Origin: Actinomadura coerulea
GTDB lineage: Bacteria > Actinomycetota > Actinomycetes > Streptosporangiales > Streptosporangiaceae
Reading direction: 5' to 3'
NCBI RefSeq assembly: GCF_014208105.1
Contig: NZ_JACHMQ010000001.1
Location: 8,060,001-8,124,000, forward strand
Length of the DNA stretch: 64,000 bases
A model generated the notes under the pieces. It saw only the letters and a list, made by a program, of their open reading frames with translations, was not told where the DNA came from and made no database searches. Positions 56,257-64,000 of this stretch are shown piece by piece (the stretch's first letter is position 1; each line of letters opens with the position of its first letter). The position numbers and the translations under genes were made by a program.

Positions 56257-57492
56257 TCAGTCGAGGGACGCCGGACGCACCCGTACCGGCATCTCCTTTA
56301 CGCCGTTGATGAAACTAGACCTTAGCCTGCGAACGTTACCGTTGAGTTCAATATTGGGCATGGTGTCCAAGAGTGTTTCGAAGAGCACACTCAGCTCGAG
56401 CCGGGCGAGATGGGAGCCCAGGCAGAAGTGCGGGCCGCCGCCGCCGAAGCCCAGATGGGGGTTCGGGTCCCGTCCCACGTCGAAGCGGTACGGGTCGTCG
56501 AACACCGCCCCGTCGCGGTTGGCCGAGGAGTAGAACACCACGACCTTGTCGCCCTCGGCGATCGCCCGGCCGCCGATCTCGGTGTCCCGGACGGCGGTGC
56601 GCCGGAACATGTTGACCGGGGTGACCCAGCGGACGATCTCGTCCGCAGCCGTCCGGGCCAGCGACGGGTCGGCCTTCATCCGCTCCCACTGCTCCGGGTG
56701 CTCCAGGAGCGCGAGCATGCCGCCGGAGGCCGCGTTGCGGGTCGTCTCGTTCCCGGCGACCGACAGCAGCAGCACGAACAGCTCGAACTCGTCCCCGGTC
56801 AGCACCTCGCCGTCGGCGTCCGGCTGGAGCAGCCGGGTGACGATGTCCTCGCGCGGGTTCTCCCTCCGGGCCGCCGCCAGCTCGTTGGCGTAGGCGTACA
56901 GCTCGGTCGCCGCCCGCTGACCCTCCTCCGGCGTCCGCTGGAAGTCCGGGTCGTCCCCGCCGATCAGCGTGTTCGACCAGTGGAAGATCTTCTCCCGGTC
57001 CTCGGGCGGGGCGCCGAGCAGCTCGCAGATCACGTACAGCGGCAGCGGCGCCGCCAGGTCGCGGACGAAGTCGGCCTCCTGCCCGCGCCCGGCGGTCTCG
57101 GCCACCAGGCGCCGGCAGATGTCCCGGATGTGCTGCTCCAGGGCGCCGATCGCGCGCGGGGTGAAGCCCCGGTTGACGATGCTCCGCTTGCGCGAGTGCT
57201 CCGGCGGGTCCTGGTTGAGCATCATCATCCGCTGGAGGACGAGCTGGTCCTCCGGCGTCTCGTGGAACAGCGCCAGCCGCTGCCAGGACGAGAAGAGCTC
57301 CGGGTGCCGCGAGACGTGCACGACGTCCTCGTGCCGGGTGACCGCCCAGAACGGCGGGTGGCCGAGGGCCGGGTCGCCGTGGTGGCGGTACACCGGCTCG
57401 TGCTCGCGCAGCCATGCCAGCTGCCCGTGCGGGACGCCGCTGTGCTCGTACGCGCCGGGGTCGACCAGTTCGATGTCGGGGGTGGTGGTCAT
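56257..57492 (-). CDS. Cytochrome P450 (CYP125-like), second of tandem pair
   Basis: A 411-residue P450. I-helix oxygen motif VAGNETTRNA, ExxR in DEIVRWV, and heme loop FGGGGPHFCLG with Cys357. The N-terminal part (PGAYEHSGVPHGQLAWLR; PPFWAVTRHEDV) and the whole I-helix region follow the CYP125/CYP124/CYP142 group, which hydroxylates the terminal carbon of cholesterol or branched lipid side chains. ATG 57492 lies nine bases after GAGGAGG. It follows its paralogue by 36 bases and is probably cotranscribed with it. Its exact substrate is inference. Confidence 0.94.
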   Translation of the reverse strand: MTTTPDIELVDPGAYEHSGVPHGQLAWLREHEPVYRHHGDPALGHPPFWAVTRHEDVVHVSRHPELFSSWQRLALFHETPEDQLVLQRMMMLNQDPPEHSRKRSIVNRGFTPRAIGALEQHIRDICRRLVAETAGRGQEADFVRDLAAPLPLYVICELLGAPPEDREKIFHWSNTLIGGDDPDFQRTPEEGQRAATELYAYANELAAARRENPREDIVTRLLQPDADGEVLTGDEFELFVLLLSVAGNETTRNAASGGMLALLEHPEQWERMKADPSLARTAADEIVRWVTPVNMFRRTAVRDTEIGGRAIAEGDKVVVFYSSANRDGAVFDDPYRFDVGRDPNPHLGFGGGGPHFCLGSHLARLELSVLFETLLDTMPNIELNGNVRRLRSSFINGVKEMPVRVRPASLD

Positions 57493-57528
57493 CGCCTCGA
57501 ACCTCCTCGTCCGGAGTGATGGGCGCCG

Positions 57529-58800
57529 TCAACCTCCCAGTGGGGCCGATGGCGCGAAACGCACCGGAATCTCCTTGTAGCCGTTGACGAAGTTGGACCG
57601 CAAGCGGCGCGGCTCCCCGGCGAGCCGGATGTCGGGCATGCGCTCCAGGATCGTCTCGAAGATGATCCGCAGGTTCATGCGCGCGAGGTGCGTGCCGAGG
57701 CAGTAGTGCGGGCCGCCGCCGCCGAAGCCGATGTGGGGGTTCGGGTCGCGCGCCACGTCGAAGGCGAACGGGTTGTCGAAGGCGCGCTCGTCGCGGTTCG
57801 CGGAGCCGTAGAACATCACGACCTTGTCGCCGGCCTTGATCTGCTTGCCGCCGATCTCGGTGTCGACCAGCGCCGTCCGGCGGAACTGGTTGATCGGGCT
57901 GACCCAGCGGACGATCTCCTCGACCGCCGTCGGCAGCAGGCTCCGGTCCTCCCGCAGCCGGGCCCACTGGTCCGGCCGCTCGAAGAAAGCGATCATGCCG
58001 CCCGCGGTGGCGGTCCGGGTGGTCTCGTTCCCCGCGATCGACAGCATGATCACGAACAGCTGGAACTCCTCCAGGCTGATCCGGTTGCCGTCGGCGTCGG
58101 GCGTCAGCAGCTTGGTCACGATGTCGTCGCGCGGCGTGGACTCGCGCGCGGCGGCGAGCCGCCCGCCCCACTCGGCGAATTCGGCGGCGCACAGGGTCGA
58201 CTCCTCGCGTCCCCCGATGAACTCGGGGTCGTTGAACGCGACGAGCTTGTTCGACCAGTGGAAGATCTTCTCCCGGTCCTCCATCGGGGCGCCGAGCAGC
58301 TCGCAGATCGTGTACAGCGGCAGCGGCGCGGCGAACCGCTCGACGAAGTCGCACTCGCCGAGCGGCGCCGCCTCGTCGATCAGCTCGTTGCAGATCTTGC
58401 GGATGTGCTCCTCCAGCCGCCCGATCATCCGGGGGGTGAAGCCCTTGTTGACCATGGAGCGCAGCCGGGTGTGGTCCGGCGGGTCCTGGAAGAGCATCAT
58501 CTGCCCGTACATGGCGATGTCGTCGCTGGAGAACTCCTCGAACATCGAGGTGCGCTCGTGCGAGGAGTACGGGTCGGCGCGCCGCGACACCGACACCACG
58601 TCCTCGTGCCGCGTGATGGCCCAGAAGCCCGGCACCCCGTCGTTCGGGTCCTGGTGCCAGTGGACGGGGTCGTTGTCGCGCAGCCACTGGAACTGGCGGT
58701 GCGGGATCCCCCCGCGCTCGTAGACGCCCGGATCGATGATGTCGATCTCGGGTGCCCGGAAGGCCCGGGCGGCGGAGACGGGGGACGTCGCGAGTGCCAT
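57529..58800 (-). CDS. Cytochrome P450 (CYP125-like), first of tandem pair
   Basis: A 423-residue P450 paralogous to the next one: IAGNETTRTA, EEIVRWVSPI, heme loop FGGGGPHYCLG with Cys367, and a CYP125-like N-terminal half (PGVYERGGIPHRQFQWLR; MMLFQDPPDHTRLRSMV). In M. tuberculosis cyp125 starts cholesterol side-chain oxidation and neighbours fadA5; here fadA5 is two genes upstream. A perfect KstR-like palindrome and a second operator lie 77-109 bases before the ATG at 58800. ATG is chosen over an 11-residue extension because AAGGA stands about eight bases before it. Confidence 0.94.
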   Translation of the reverse strand: MALATSPVSAARAFRAPEIDIIDPGVYERGGIPHRQFQWLRDNDPVHWHQDPNDGVPGFWAITRHEDVVSVSRRADPYSSHERTSMFEEFSSDDIAMYGQMMLFQDPPDHTRLRSMVNKGFTPRMIGRLEEHIRKICNELIDEAAPLGECDFVERFAAPLPLYTICELLGAPMEDREKIFHWSNKLVAFNDPEFIGGREESTLCAAEFAEWGGRLAAARESTPRDDIVTKLLTPDADGNRISLEEFQLFVIMLSIAGNETTRTATAGGMIAFFERPDQWARLREDRSLLPTAVEEIVRWVSPINQFRRTALVDTEIGGKQIKAGDKVVMFYGSANRDERAFDNPFAFDVARDPNPHIGFGGGGPHYCLGTHLARMNLRIIFETILERMPDIRLAGEPRRLRSNFVNGYKEIPVRFAPSAPLGG

Positions 58801-58876
58801 GGAAGATCCTTCGTGCCGGGGTGGAGACCACACGAGGCGAGCAGGCCGCAGTGAACGCCTGCCTGGCGCAAATACC

Positions 58877-58890
58877 TAGAACAGGTTCTA
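58877..58890. promoter_or_regulatory. KstR-like operator, site 2
   Basis: TAGAACAGGTTCTA is a perfect 14-base palindrome and fits TNNAACNNGTTNNA fully. It lies 77 bases before the first P450 start. Confidence 0.75.
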
Positions 58891-58893
58891 ACA

Positions 58894-58909
58894 TGAGACT
58901 CCAGTCTCA
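58894..58909. promoter_or_regulatory. Palindrome TGAGAC-TCCA-GTCTCA, copy 2
   Basis: The same palindrome as at 52216-52231, three bases from the KstR-like box, so two proteins could not both occupy the DNA freely. Confidence 0.65.
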
Positions 58910-59016
58910 TCAAGAGTCCCGCCCGTGAGAGTGATCTGCGTCGCACCCCGGAAGGAGGGTCACAGCCCCAGATCGCGCTAACGCCCCCTGACGACACCGG
59001 CGGTGGATCGGCGACG

Positions 59017-60006
59017 TCAGCGCAGGGCGTACCGGAGGGGGTCGTCGGCGCCGTCGCGGCGGGCCACGCCGCGGGTCTCCAGGGTGCGCAGGTGGGCGGC
59101 GGCCTCGGCGGCGGCCATGCGGCGCGCCTGCTGCGCCATCTCGTCCCACGGGTGGCGCCAGGTGAGGCCGGCGGTGAGGTCCCACAGCGTGATGGGGCTG
59201 GACGACAGCAGCGCCGCCACCTCCGCGAGCCGCTCCTCGTGGTGGGCGATGATCTCGCGGGCGCGGTCCCCGAGGCCGCGGAAGCGGTGCTGGTGGGCGG
59301 GCAGGACCTCGCCCACGGTCATGGCCGACACCTTGTCGAGCGAGCCGAGGAAGTCGCTCAGCGGGTCCACGTCCGGGGTGTCGTAGGGGTAGAGGCCGAT
59401 GTGCGGGGTGATGCGCGGCAGGACGTGGTCGCCGGTGAAGATGCGGTCGCCGTCCTCCAGGTGCAGGCAGATGTGGCCGGGCGTGTGCCCGGGGGTCCAG
59501 ACGGCCTGGAGCCGGCGCCCGGGGACGTCCACGAGGTCGCCGTCGGACAGCTCGCGGTCCGGGATCGCGGGCGGCGAGACCCGGGTCTGCTGGGCCGGCC
59601 CGGTCAGGTCCGACTCGGCCGCGCCGGCGCGGCGCAGCGCGGTCAGCTCGAACGAGCGGCGGCCGCCCTGGCCGACCTCGTTGAACAGCCGGACGATCCC
59701 GGCGTCGGAGTGGTGCATGGCGATCCAGGCGCCGGACGTCTCCCGGACGCGCCCGGCGAGGCCCGCGTGGTCGGGGTGGAAGTGCGTGACGACCACGCCG
59801 TAGACGTCGGCGACGTCGATACCGAACGTGCCGAGCCCGTCGCGCAGGGCCGTCCAGGCGTCCTCGTGCTGCCAGCCCGCGTCGATCAGGACGGGGCCCC
59901 GCGAGCTCTCCACCGCGTACACCAGCGTGTACGACAGGGGGTTGTTCGGGATCGGGACGGGGACGCTCCACAGCCCGCCGCCGAGGTCCTCAGGTTCCGG
60001 CTGCAC
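59017..60006 (-). CDS. Metallo-beta-lactamase-fold hydrolase
   Basis: A 329-residue MBL-fold protein. Metal ligands appear in THFHPDHAG (HxHxDH), WTPGHTPGHICLHL and FTGDHVLP, with a final His in LPAHQHRF. A helical C-terminal domain (about 215-329) covers the active site as in glyoxalase II-like and acyl-CoA-processing relatives. The reaction is unknown; a thioesterase role in steroid or acyl-CoA breakdown would suit the context. GTG 60006 follows AAAGGCGG. It is transcribed in the same direction as fadA5 but separated from it by a hairpin. Confidence 0.88.
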   Translation of the reverse strand: MQPEPEDLGGGLWSVPVPIPNNPLSYTLVYAVESSRGPVLIDAGWQHEDAWTALRDGLGTFGIDVADVYGVVVTHFHPDHAGLAGRVRETSGAWIAMHHSDAGIVRLFNEVGQGGRRSFELTALRRAGAAESDLTGPAQQTRVSPPAIPDRELSDGDLVDVPGRRLQAVWTPGHTPGHICLHLEDGDRIFTGDHVLPRITPHIGLYPYDTPDVDPLSDFLGSLDKVSAMTVGEVLPAHQHRFRGLGDRAREIIAHHEERLAEVAALLSSSPITLWDLTAGLTWRHPWDEMAQQARRMAAAEAAAHLRTLETRGVARRDGADDPLRYALR

Positions 60007-60039
60007 CGAGACCGCCTTTCGCGCCTGTCATGGTCCGAA

Positions 60040-60064
60040 GGCCCCGGCCGCTGCGACCGGGGCC
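60040..60064 (-). terminator. Hairpin after fadA5
   Basis: GGCCCCGG (60040-60047) pairs with CCGGGGCC (60057-60064), 52 bases past the fadA5 stop and before the MBL gene. Confidence 0.5.
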
Positions 60065-60115
60065 CCGAGTTCCTGCACTGTCCTGCCCTGTCCCGCCCTC
60101 CGGGATGCCTGCCGG

Positions 60116-61276
60116 TCAGATCCTTTCGAGGATCGTGGCGGTGGACAGGGCGCCGCCCGCGCACATCGTGACCAGGGCGGTCCCGGCGTCGCGGCGCTCC
60201 AGCTCGTGCAGCGCGGTGGTGATCAGCCGCGCGCCGGTGGCGCCCACGGGGTGGCCGAGGGCGATGGCGCCGCCGTTGACGTTGACCCGGTCCATGTCCG
60301 GCTTGTGGACCGACGCCCAGGACAGCACGATCGACGCGAACGCCTCGTTGATCTCGGTGATGTCGATGTCGCCCATGGCCATGCCGGAGCGCCGCAGGAC
60401 CCGCTCGGTCGACTGCACGGGACCGTCGAGGTGGTAGTACGGCTCGCCGCCGACGAGGGCCTGCGTGCGGATGCGGGCGCGCGGGCGCAGGCCGAGGGCC
60501 CGGGCCTTGTCCTCCGACATCAGCAGGACGGCGGCGGCGCCGTCGGAGATCTGGGACGAGGTGCCCGCCGTGTGGAGGGCGTCGGGGCCGAGGACCGGCC
60601 TGAGCCGGGCGAGCCCGTCGGCGGTCGTCTCGCGCAGGCCCTGGTCGCGGGTGACCTCGCGGGTCTCGCCGGTGACGGCGCCCTCGGCGTCCAGGACGGG
60701 CGCGGTGATCGGGGCGATCTCGCGGTCGAAGCGGCCGTCCGCCCAGGCCTTGGCGGCGAGCTGCTGGGAGCGGGCGCCGAACGCGTCGAGGTCGGCCCGG
60801 GTGATGCCGCGCCGGGCGGCGATCCGCTCGGCGGCCTCGAACTGGTTCGGCATGTCGAGCGACCAGTCGTCGGGCCGCGGGTTGGCGGGCATGACGTTGC
60901 TGCCGAGCGGGGCGCGGCTCATCACCTCGACGCCGCAGCCGATTGCGACGTCCACGACCCCGGCGGCGATCTGGGACGCGGCCAGGTGGACGCCCTGCTG
61001 GGAGGAGCCGCACTGGGCGTCGATGGTGGTGACGCCCGCCTGCCATGGCAGACCGGCGTACAGCCAGGAGTAGCGGCCGACGTGCCCGCCCTGCTCGCCG
61101 GCCTGCGTGACGCAGCCCGCGAAGACCTGCTCCACCTCGGCGGCGTCGATGCCGGAGCGCTCGACGGCGGCGTTCAGGGCGTGCGCGAGGACGGCCATCG
61201 GCTTCAGGCCCGCGAGCCAGCCGCCACGCTTGCCGAGCGGCGTGCGCACCGCCTCGACGATCACCGGGGTACCCAT
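60116..61276 (-). CDS. fadA5: Steroid 3-ketoacyl-CoA thiolase, FadA5 type
   Basis: A 386-residue thiolase very similar along its length to mycobacterial FadA5, which removes acetyl-CoA from the cholesterol side chain. Matching stretches include [20 protein letters not shown] in FadA5 versus [20 protein letters not shown] here, GLRETT, and [12 protein letters not shown]. Catalytic residues are Cys89 (AQCGSSQQ), His342 ([14 protein letters not shown]) and Cys372 (CAGGAL). ATG 61276 follows GGAG by six bases. A KstR-like box lies 35 bases upstream of the start. The family call is strong; my FadA5 comparison is from memory. Confidence 0.93.
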   Translation of the reverse strand: [386 protein letters not shown]

Positions 61277-61310
61277 GCGGTCTCCTTCTAGAACACGATT
61301 CGCCTTTGAC

Positions 61311-61324
61311 TGTAACGTGTTCTA
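61311..61324. promoter_or_regulatory. KstR-like operator, site 3
   Basis: TGTAACGTGTTCTA matches all fixed positions of TNNAACNNGTTNNA, 35 bases before fadA5. A second TAGAACACG half-site at 61289-61297 forms a wider inverted repeat with CGTGTTCTA at 61316-61324. Confidence 0.6.
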
Positions 61325-61450
61325 ACTTTGTCGGGGAAGGCCGGTCCCGGTGAGAGGGATCCGGAGCCGCGTCCCTCGCCGCCCGGCAGGGGTGTCGGCC
61401 GCGTCTACTAGCCTGGGGCGCACGACGATCCCCCCGCGCCGGAGAGTCCC

Positions 61451-61849
61451 ATGGCCGCAGATTTCGACGAGCCCGTGTTCGACGAGGACTTCGTCAGGAG
61501 CGCCGTCTTCACCGAGCCGTCCGCGCGCGAGCGAGCCCGCCCCCCGTCCCGGCGTGAGCGGCGGCGGTCGCGGCGCGCCCCGCGGCGCGCCGCGGGCGGG
61601 CGCTTCGCCCCGCGGCGCCGCGGCCGCGAGCCGAGCCCCCGGACGGCGGTGCTCCAGGTGATCGGCGGCGTGCTGGTGCTGCTCGCGATCTCCATCGCGC
61701 TCTGGTGGTGGAACTCCGGGTCCCGCGACGAGCGGCCGGCGCGGCCGGTCGGCCCCGCGATCACGCATTCCCCGGCGCCCGCCCCGACCCCGACGGCCCC
61801 GGCCCCGGACGCCCCGGGGACCCCGCCGACGGAGATCCCCGAGGTCTGA
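61451..61849 (+). CDS. Single-span membrane protein with acidic start, function unknown
   Basis: A 132-residue protein. Residues 1-20 are acidic (MAADFDEPVFDEDFVRSAVF), 25-65 strongly basic (Arg-rich), one span lies about residues 67-86 (VLQVIGGVLVLLAISIALWW), and the outside tail is Pro/Ala/Thr-rich. Proteins of this layout with FDEDFV near the start are common in actinomycetes, without known role. ATG 61451 follows GGAGAG. It is divergent from fadA5 and converges on the third P450. Confidence 0.75.
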   Translation: MAADFDEPVFDEDFVRSAVFTEPSARERARPPSRRERRRSRRAPRRAAGGRFAPRRRGREPSPRTAVLQVIGGVLVLLAISIALWWWNSGSRDERPARPVGPAITHSPAPAPTPTAPAPDAPGTPPTEIPEV

Positions 61850-61875
61850 CGGCCCGGGCCGCCGTCGCGGGGGCC

Positions 61876-63051
61876 CTAGGCGAGCCGCACGCGCAGCTCG
61901 GCGTACGACGGGACGAGGACGCGGCGGGCCGGACGGCGGGCGGAGACCCGGTACGGGCGGCCGGAGGACAGCAGCGTCTCCAGCATCCGGGCGACCTGGA
62001 CGCGCGCGACGGCGGCGCCGAGGCACAGGTGGCGCCCGCCGCCGAACCACAGTTGCCGCGTCTCGGGCACGTACGCGCGGCGGACGTCGAACGGCCCGGC
62101 TCCGCCCGTCGCCCGGTAGGTCAGCAGCAGGACCCGGTCGCCCGCGCGGAGCCGCCGCCCGCCGAGCGCGGCGTCGCGGGAGACGTGCCGCCCGATCACC
62201 GGCGCGGGGGCGGCGACGCGCAGGCCCTCGCGCACCGCGTTGTCCATGAGGGACGGGTCGTCCAGCAGCGCCCGCTGGCTTCCGGTGTCGTGCAGCAGGG
62301 CCGCGGTGCGCACGGTCCCCGACGCCCCGGTCTCCGTCCCGGCGATCACCAGCAGGGTCGCCAGGCCGCGGGCGAGGGGCAGGCCGAGGCCCATCTCCCG
62401 GCAGCGGCCGAGGAGGGTGTCCGGTCCCGCCGTCCGGTAGGCGTGCGGGACACCGGCGGTGATCTCGTCCACGATCGCGCGGGCCCGCGCGACGACCGCC
62501 GGATCCAGGTCGGTGGACGCGGTCGTTCCGAGCGCGAGCCGGGCGAGCCGTTCCCCGGAGGAGAAGAGCGCTCGGTAGGCCGCGTCGGTCCGGTCCGCGG
62601 GCAGGCCGAGCAGGTCGGCGACCATGCGTCCGGCCAGGACGCGGGCCGCGTCGGCGACGTCGACGGCCGCGCCGGAGGCGAGGCGGGCGGCGAGCGCGGC
62701 GTGGGTCCGGCCCTGGGAACGCTCCACCAGGGCACGCGCGGCGTCCTCGGTGAACAGGTCCCGGGCGCGGGTGCGGACCTCGGCGTGCGTCGCCCCGCCG
62801 AAGAACCGCCCCATCTCGTCCCCGAACAGCTGCGTCCACAGGTGGCCGACGCCGCCCTCGCCGTTCATGCCGAAGCTCGCGTGGTCGTTGAGGACCCGCC
62901 GCGCGAGGACGGGGTCGGTCACCACCCACCCGAGCCTCGGCACGCGGGCGATGGGGCCGGTGTGGCGCGCCGCCTCCAGGAGGGCGAACAGTCCGGGATT
63001 CGCCGTCCACAGCAGTCGCGCCTCGTGCCGCGCCGCTCGGTCGGTCTTCAT
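61876..63051 (-). CDS. Cytochrome P450, distinct from the tandem pair
   Basis: A 391-residue P450 of a different subfamily: I-helix VIAGTETGASGT, ExxR in REGLRV, heme loop FGGGRHLCLG with Cys343. The protein is shorter and lacks the CYP125-like N-terminal motifs. ATG 63051 is chosen over a 20-residue basic extension; there is no clear ribosome-binding site before it. It faces the FabH-like gene across about 200 bases without a KstR-like box, so it may belong to a separate secondary-metabolite or lipid pathway with that gene. Confidence 0.9.
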   Translation of the reverse strand: MKTDRAARHEARLLWTANPGLFALLEAARHTGPIARVPRLGWVVTDPVLARRVLNDHASFGMNGEGGVGHLWTQLFGDEMGRFFGGATHAEVRTRARDLFTEDAARALVERSQGRTHAALAARLASGAAVDVADAARVLAGRMVADLLGLPADRTDAAYRALFSSGERLARLALGTTASTDLDPAVVARARAIVDEITAGVPHAYRTAGPDTLLGRCREMGLGLPLARGLATLLVIAGTETGASGTVRTAALLHDTGSQRALLDDPSLMDNAVREGLRVAAPAPVIGRHVSRDAALGGRRLRAGDRVLLLTYRATGGAGPFDVRRAYVPETRQLWFGGGRHLCLGAAVARVQVARMLETLLSSGRPYRVSARRPARRVLVPSYAELRVRLA

Positions 63052-63249
63052 GCTGGTCACCCGCCGATTCTGGCGGTTCGGCGGCCCGGAGGAAAACGCC
63101 CTATCCCTCAAACCGGGCTAAGTGGCAGTACTCACGACGTACCGGGTACAACGCCCGGTCCGGGATGCGTAGGGTTCCTCTGACCGGGAGCGCCCGAGGC
63201 CGGAGAGGCTGGCCGGACACCGAGCACGAGGAACCGGGGGACCCGAGCC

Positions 63250-64000
63250 ATGAGAGCCCGCATCACCGCCGCCGCCGCGCACCTGCCGGACCGCACGGTC
63301 AGCAGCGCCGAGGTCGAGGCCCGCGTCGCGGCCGAGAGCGCCGGGTACCGGCCCCACCCCACGATCGTGGAGCGGATGACCGGCATCCGCGCCCGGCATG
63401 TCATGCGCGACGACGAGCAGGCGTCCGACCTCGCCGTCGCCGCGGCCCGCCGCGTCCTCGCCGACCGCGCGGTCGAGCCCGCGGGCCTCGACCTTCTGGT
63501 CTTCGGGTCGGCCTCGCAGGACCTCGTGGAGCCCGCCACCGCGCACATCGTCGCCGCCAAGCTCGGCGCGACCTGCCCGGTCTTCGACGTCAAGAACGCC
63601 TGCAACAGCTTCCTCAACGGGCTCCAGATGGCGGACGCGCTGATCCGCACCGGGCAGCACGAGCGCGTCCTGGTCTGCACCGGCGAGAGCCCGTCCCGCG
63701 CGATCCGCTGGAACGTGCGCGACCGCGCCCAGTTCGTGGACGCGTTCGCCGGCTACACCCTCTCCGACGGCGGCGCCGCGATGCTCGTCGAGGCCGCCCC
63801 GGACGGCGGGATCTTCTACCGCGACTTCGCCGCCGTCTCCGCCGCGTGGGAGGTCGGGACGCTCCCGGGCGGCGGCTCGATGCACCCGCGGGACCCCGAG
63901 TTCACCTACTTCAGCGGGGACGGGCGGCGGCTGAAGGACGCCTTCCTGGCGACCGGCCCGGAGATCTTCACCACCGCGCTCACCAAGACCGGGCTGACCT
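63250..64000 (+). CDS. 3-oxoacyl-ACP synthase III-like protein (FabH family), truncated by window edge
   Basis: The frame is open to the end of the window after 250 residues. Thiolase-fold start MRARITAAAAHLPDRTVSSA, then RMTGIRARHVM, and the active-site cysteine Cys118 in FDVKNACNSFLNGLQMADAL. The usual FabH length is about 330-350 residues, so roughly 90 are missing, including the catalytic His and Asn. The protein belongs to the KAS III superfamily, which starts fatty acid or related condensations, including OleA-type and natural-product enzymes. ATG 63250 follows GGGGGACC. It is divergent from the third P450. Confidence 0.88.
   Translation, partial: MRARITAAAAHLPDRTVSSAEVEARVAAESAGYRPHPTIVERMTGIRARHVMRDDEQASDLAVAAARRVLADRAVEPAGLDLLVFGSASQDLVEPATAHIVAAKLGATCPVFDVKNACNSFLNGLQMADALIRTGQHERVLVCTGESPSRAIRWNVRDRAQFVDAFAGYTLSDGGAAMLVEAAPDGGIFYRDFAAVSAAWEVGTLPGGGSMHPRDPEFTYFSGDGRRLKDAFLATGPEIFTTALTKTGLT

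Noticed and set aside
56257..58800. The tandem P450s as the cvnE members of the conservons
   Set aside because: They are more than 20 kb from the conservons and preceded by KstR-like operators; the steroid context explains them better.

Overview
The window is about 64 kb of very GC-rich DNA with strong G/C bias at third codon positions. It reads as the chromosome of a filamentous actinomycete. A nickel superoxide dismutase with its own maturation protease, a fused 2-oxoglutarate decarboxylase/E1 (kgd), two conservons (cvnABCD) and a KstR-like steroid regulon together suggest Streptosporangiales, perhaps an Actinomadura relative (an inference from gene content, not a phylogeny). I see no rRNA, tRNA, CRISPR array, insertion sequence, prophage or plasmid function. 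The window cuts one gene at each end.

Layout. 1-3.2 kb: end of a family-38-like glycoside hydrolase, a glucarate-dehydratase-like enolase and two small genes. 3.2-4.3 kb: sodN and its divergent protease gene sodX. 4.3-8.8 kb: an ABC-2 exporter, a lone sensor-domain protein, a histidine kinase and its LuxR-type regulator in one run. 8.8-13 kb: malic enzyme, then a polar amino acid ABC importer. 13-23 kb: a quinone oxidoreductase, a PadR/DUF4097 pair, DUF6104, kgd, an AIM24 protein, a glutathionyl-hydroquinone-reductase-like enzyme and DedA. 23-27 kb: a DapB-like reductase, an Hsd4A-like SDR, an enoyl-CoA hydratase and a CbiX/SirB-like protein. 27.6-35.8 kb: two complete conservons in tandem. 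36-43.4 kb: a ROK regulator, a ribose-type sugar ABC importer and two sugar-modifying enzymes. 43.4-50.7 kb: accessory genes, including a 26-residue metallothionein-like peptide gene and a secreted nuclease-fold protein with a degraded active site.

50.7-64 kb is the most interesting region. It holds an alcohol dehydrogenase and a [3Fe-4S] ferredoxin, a methyltransferase, a glycosyltransferase/methyltransferase/toroid-cyclase-like cassette, two CYP125-like P450s in tandem, a metallo-beta-lactamase-fold hydrolase, a FadA5-type steroid thiolase, a third P450 and the start of a FabH-like synthase. Three sites matching the KstR consensus TNNAACNNGTTNNA lie upstream of the ferredoxin/methyltransferase pair, the P450 pair and fadA5. 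Two of the three also carry the same second palindrome, TGAGAC-N4-GTCTCA. I read this as a steroid side-chain catabolism module whose ferredoxin probably feeds the P450s, with an uncharacterised glycosylation/methylation cassette embedded in it.

Many starts in the window have no Shine-Dalgarno sequence but a TANNNT box 6-7 bases before the start codon, the usual arrangement of leaderless actinobacterial genes.
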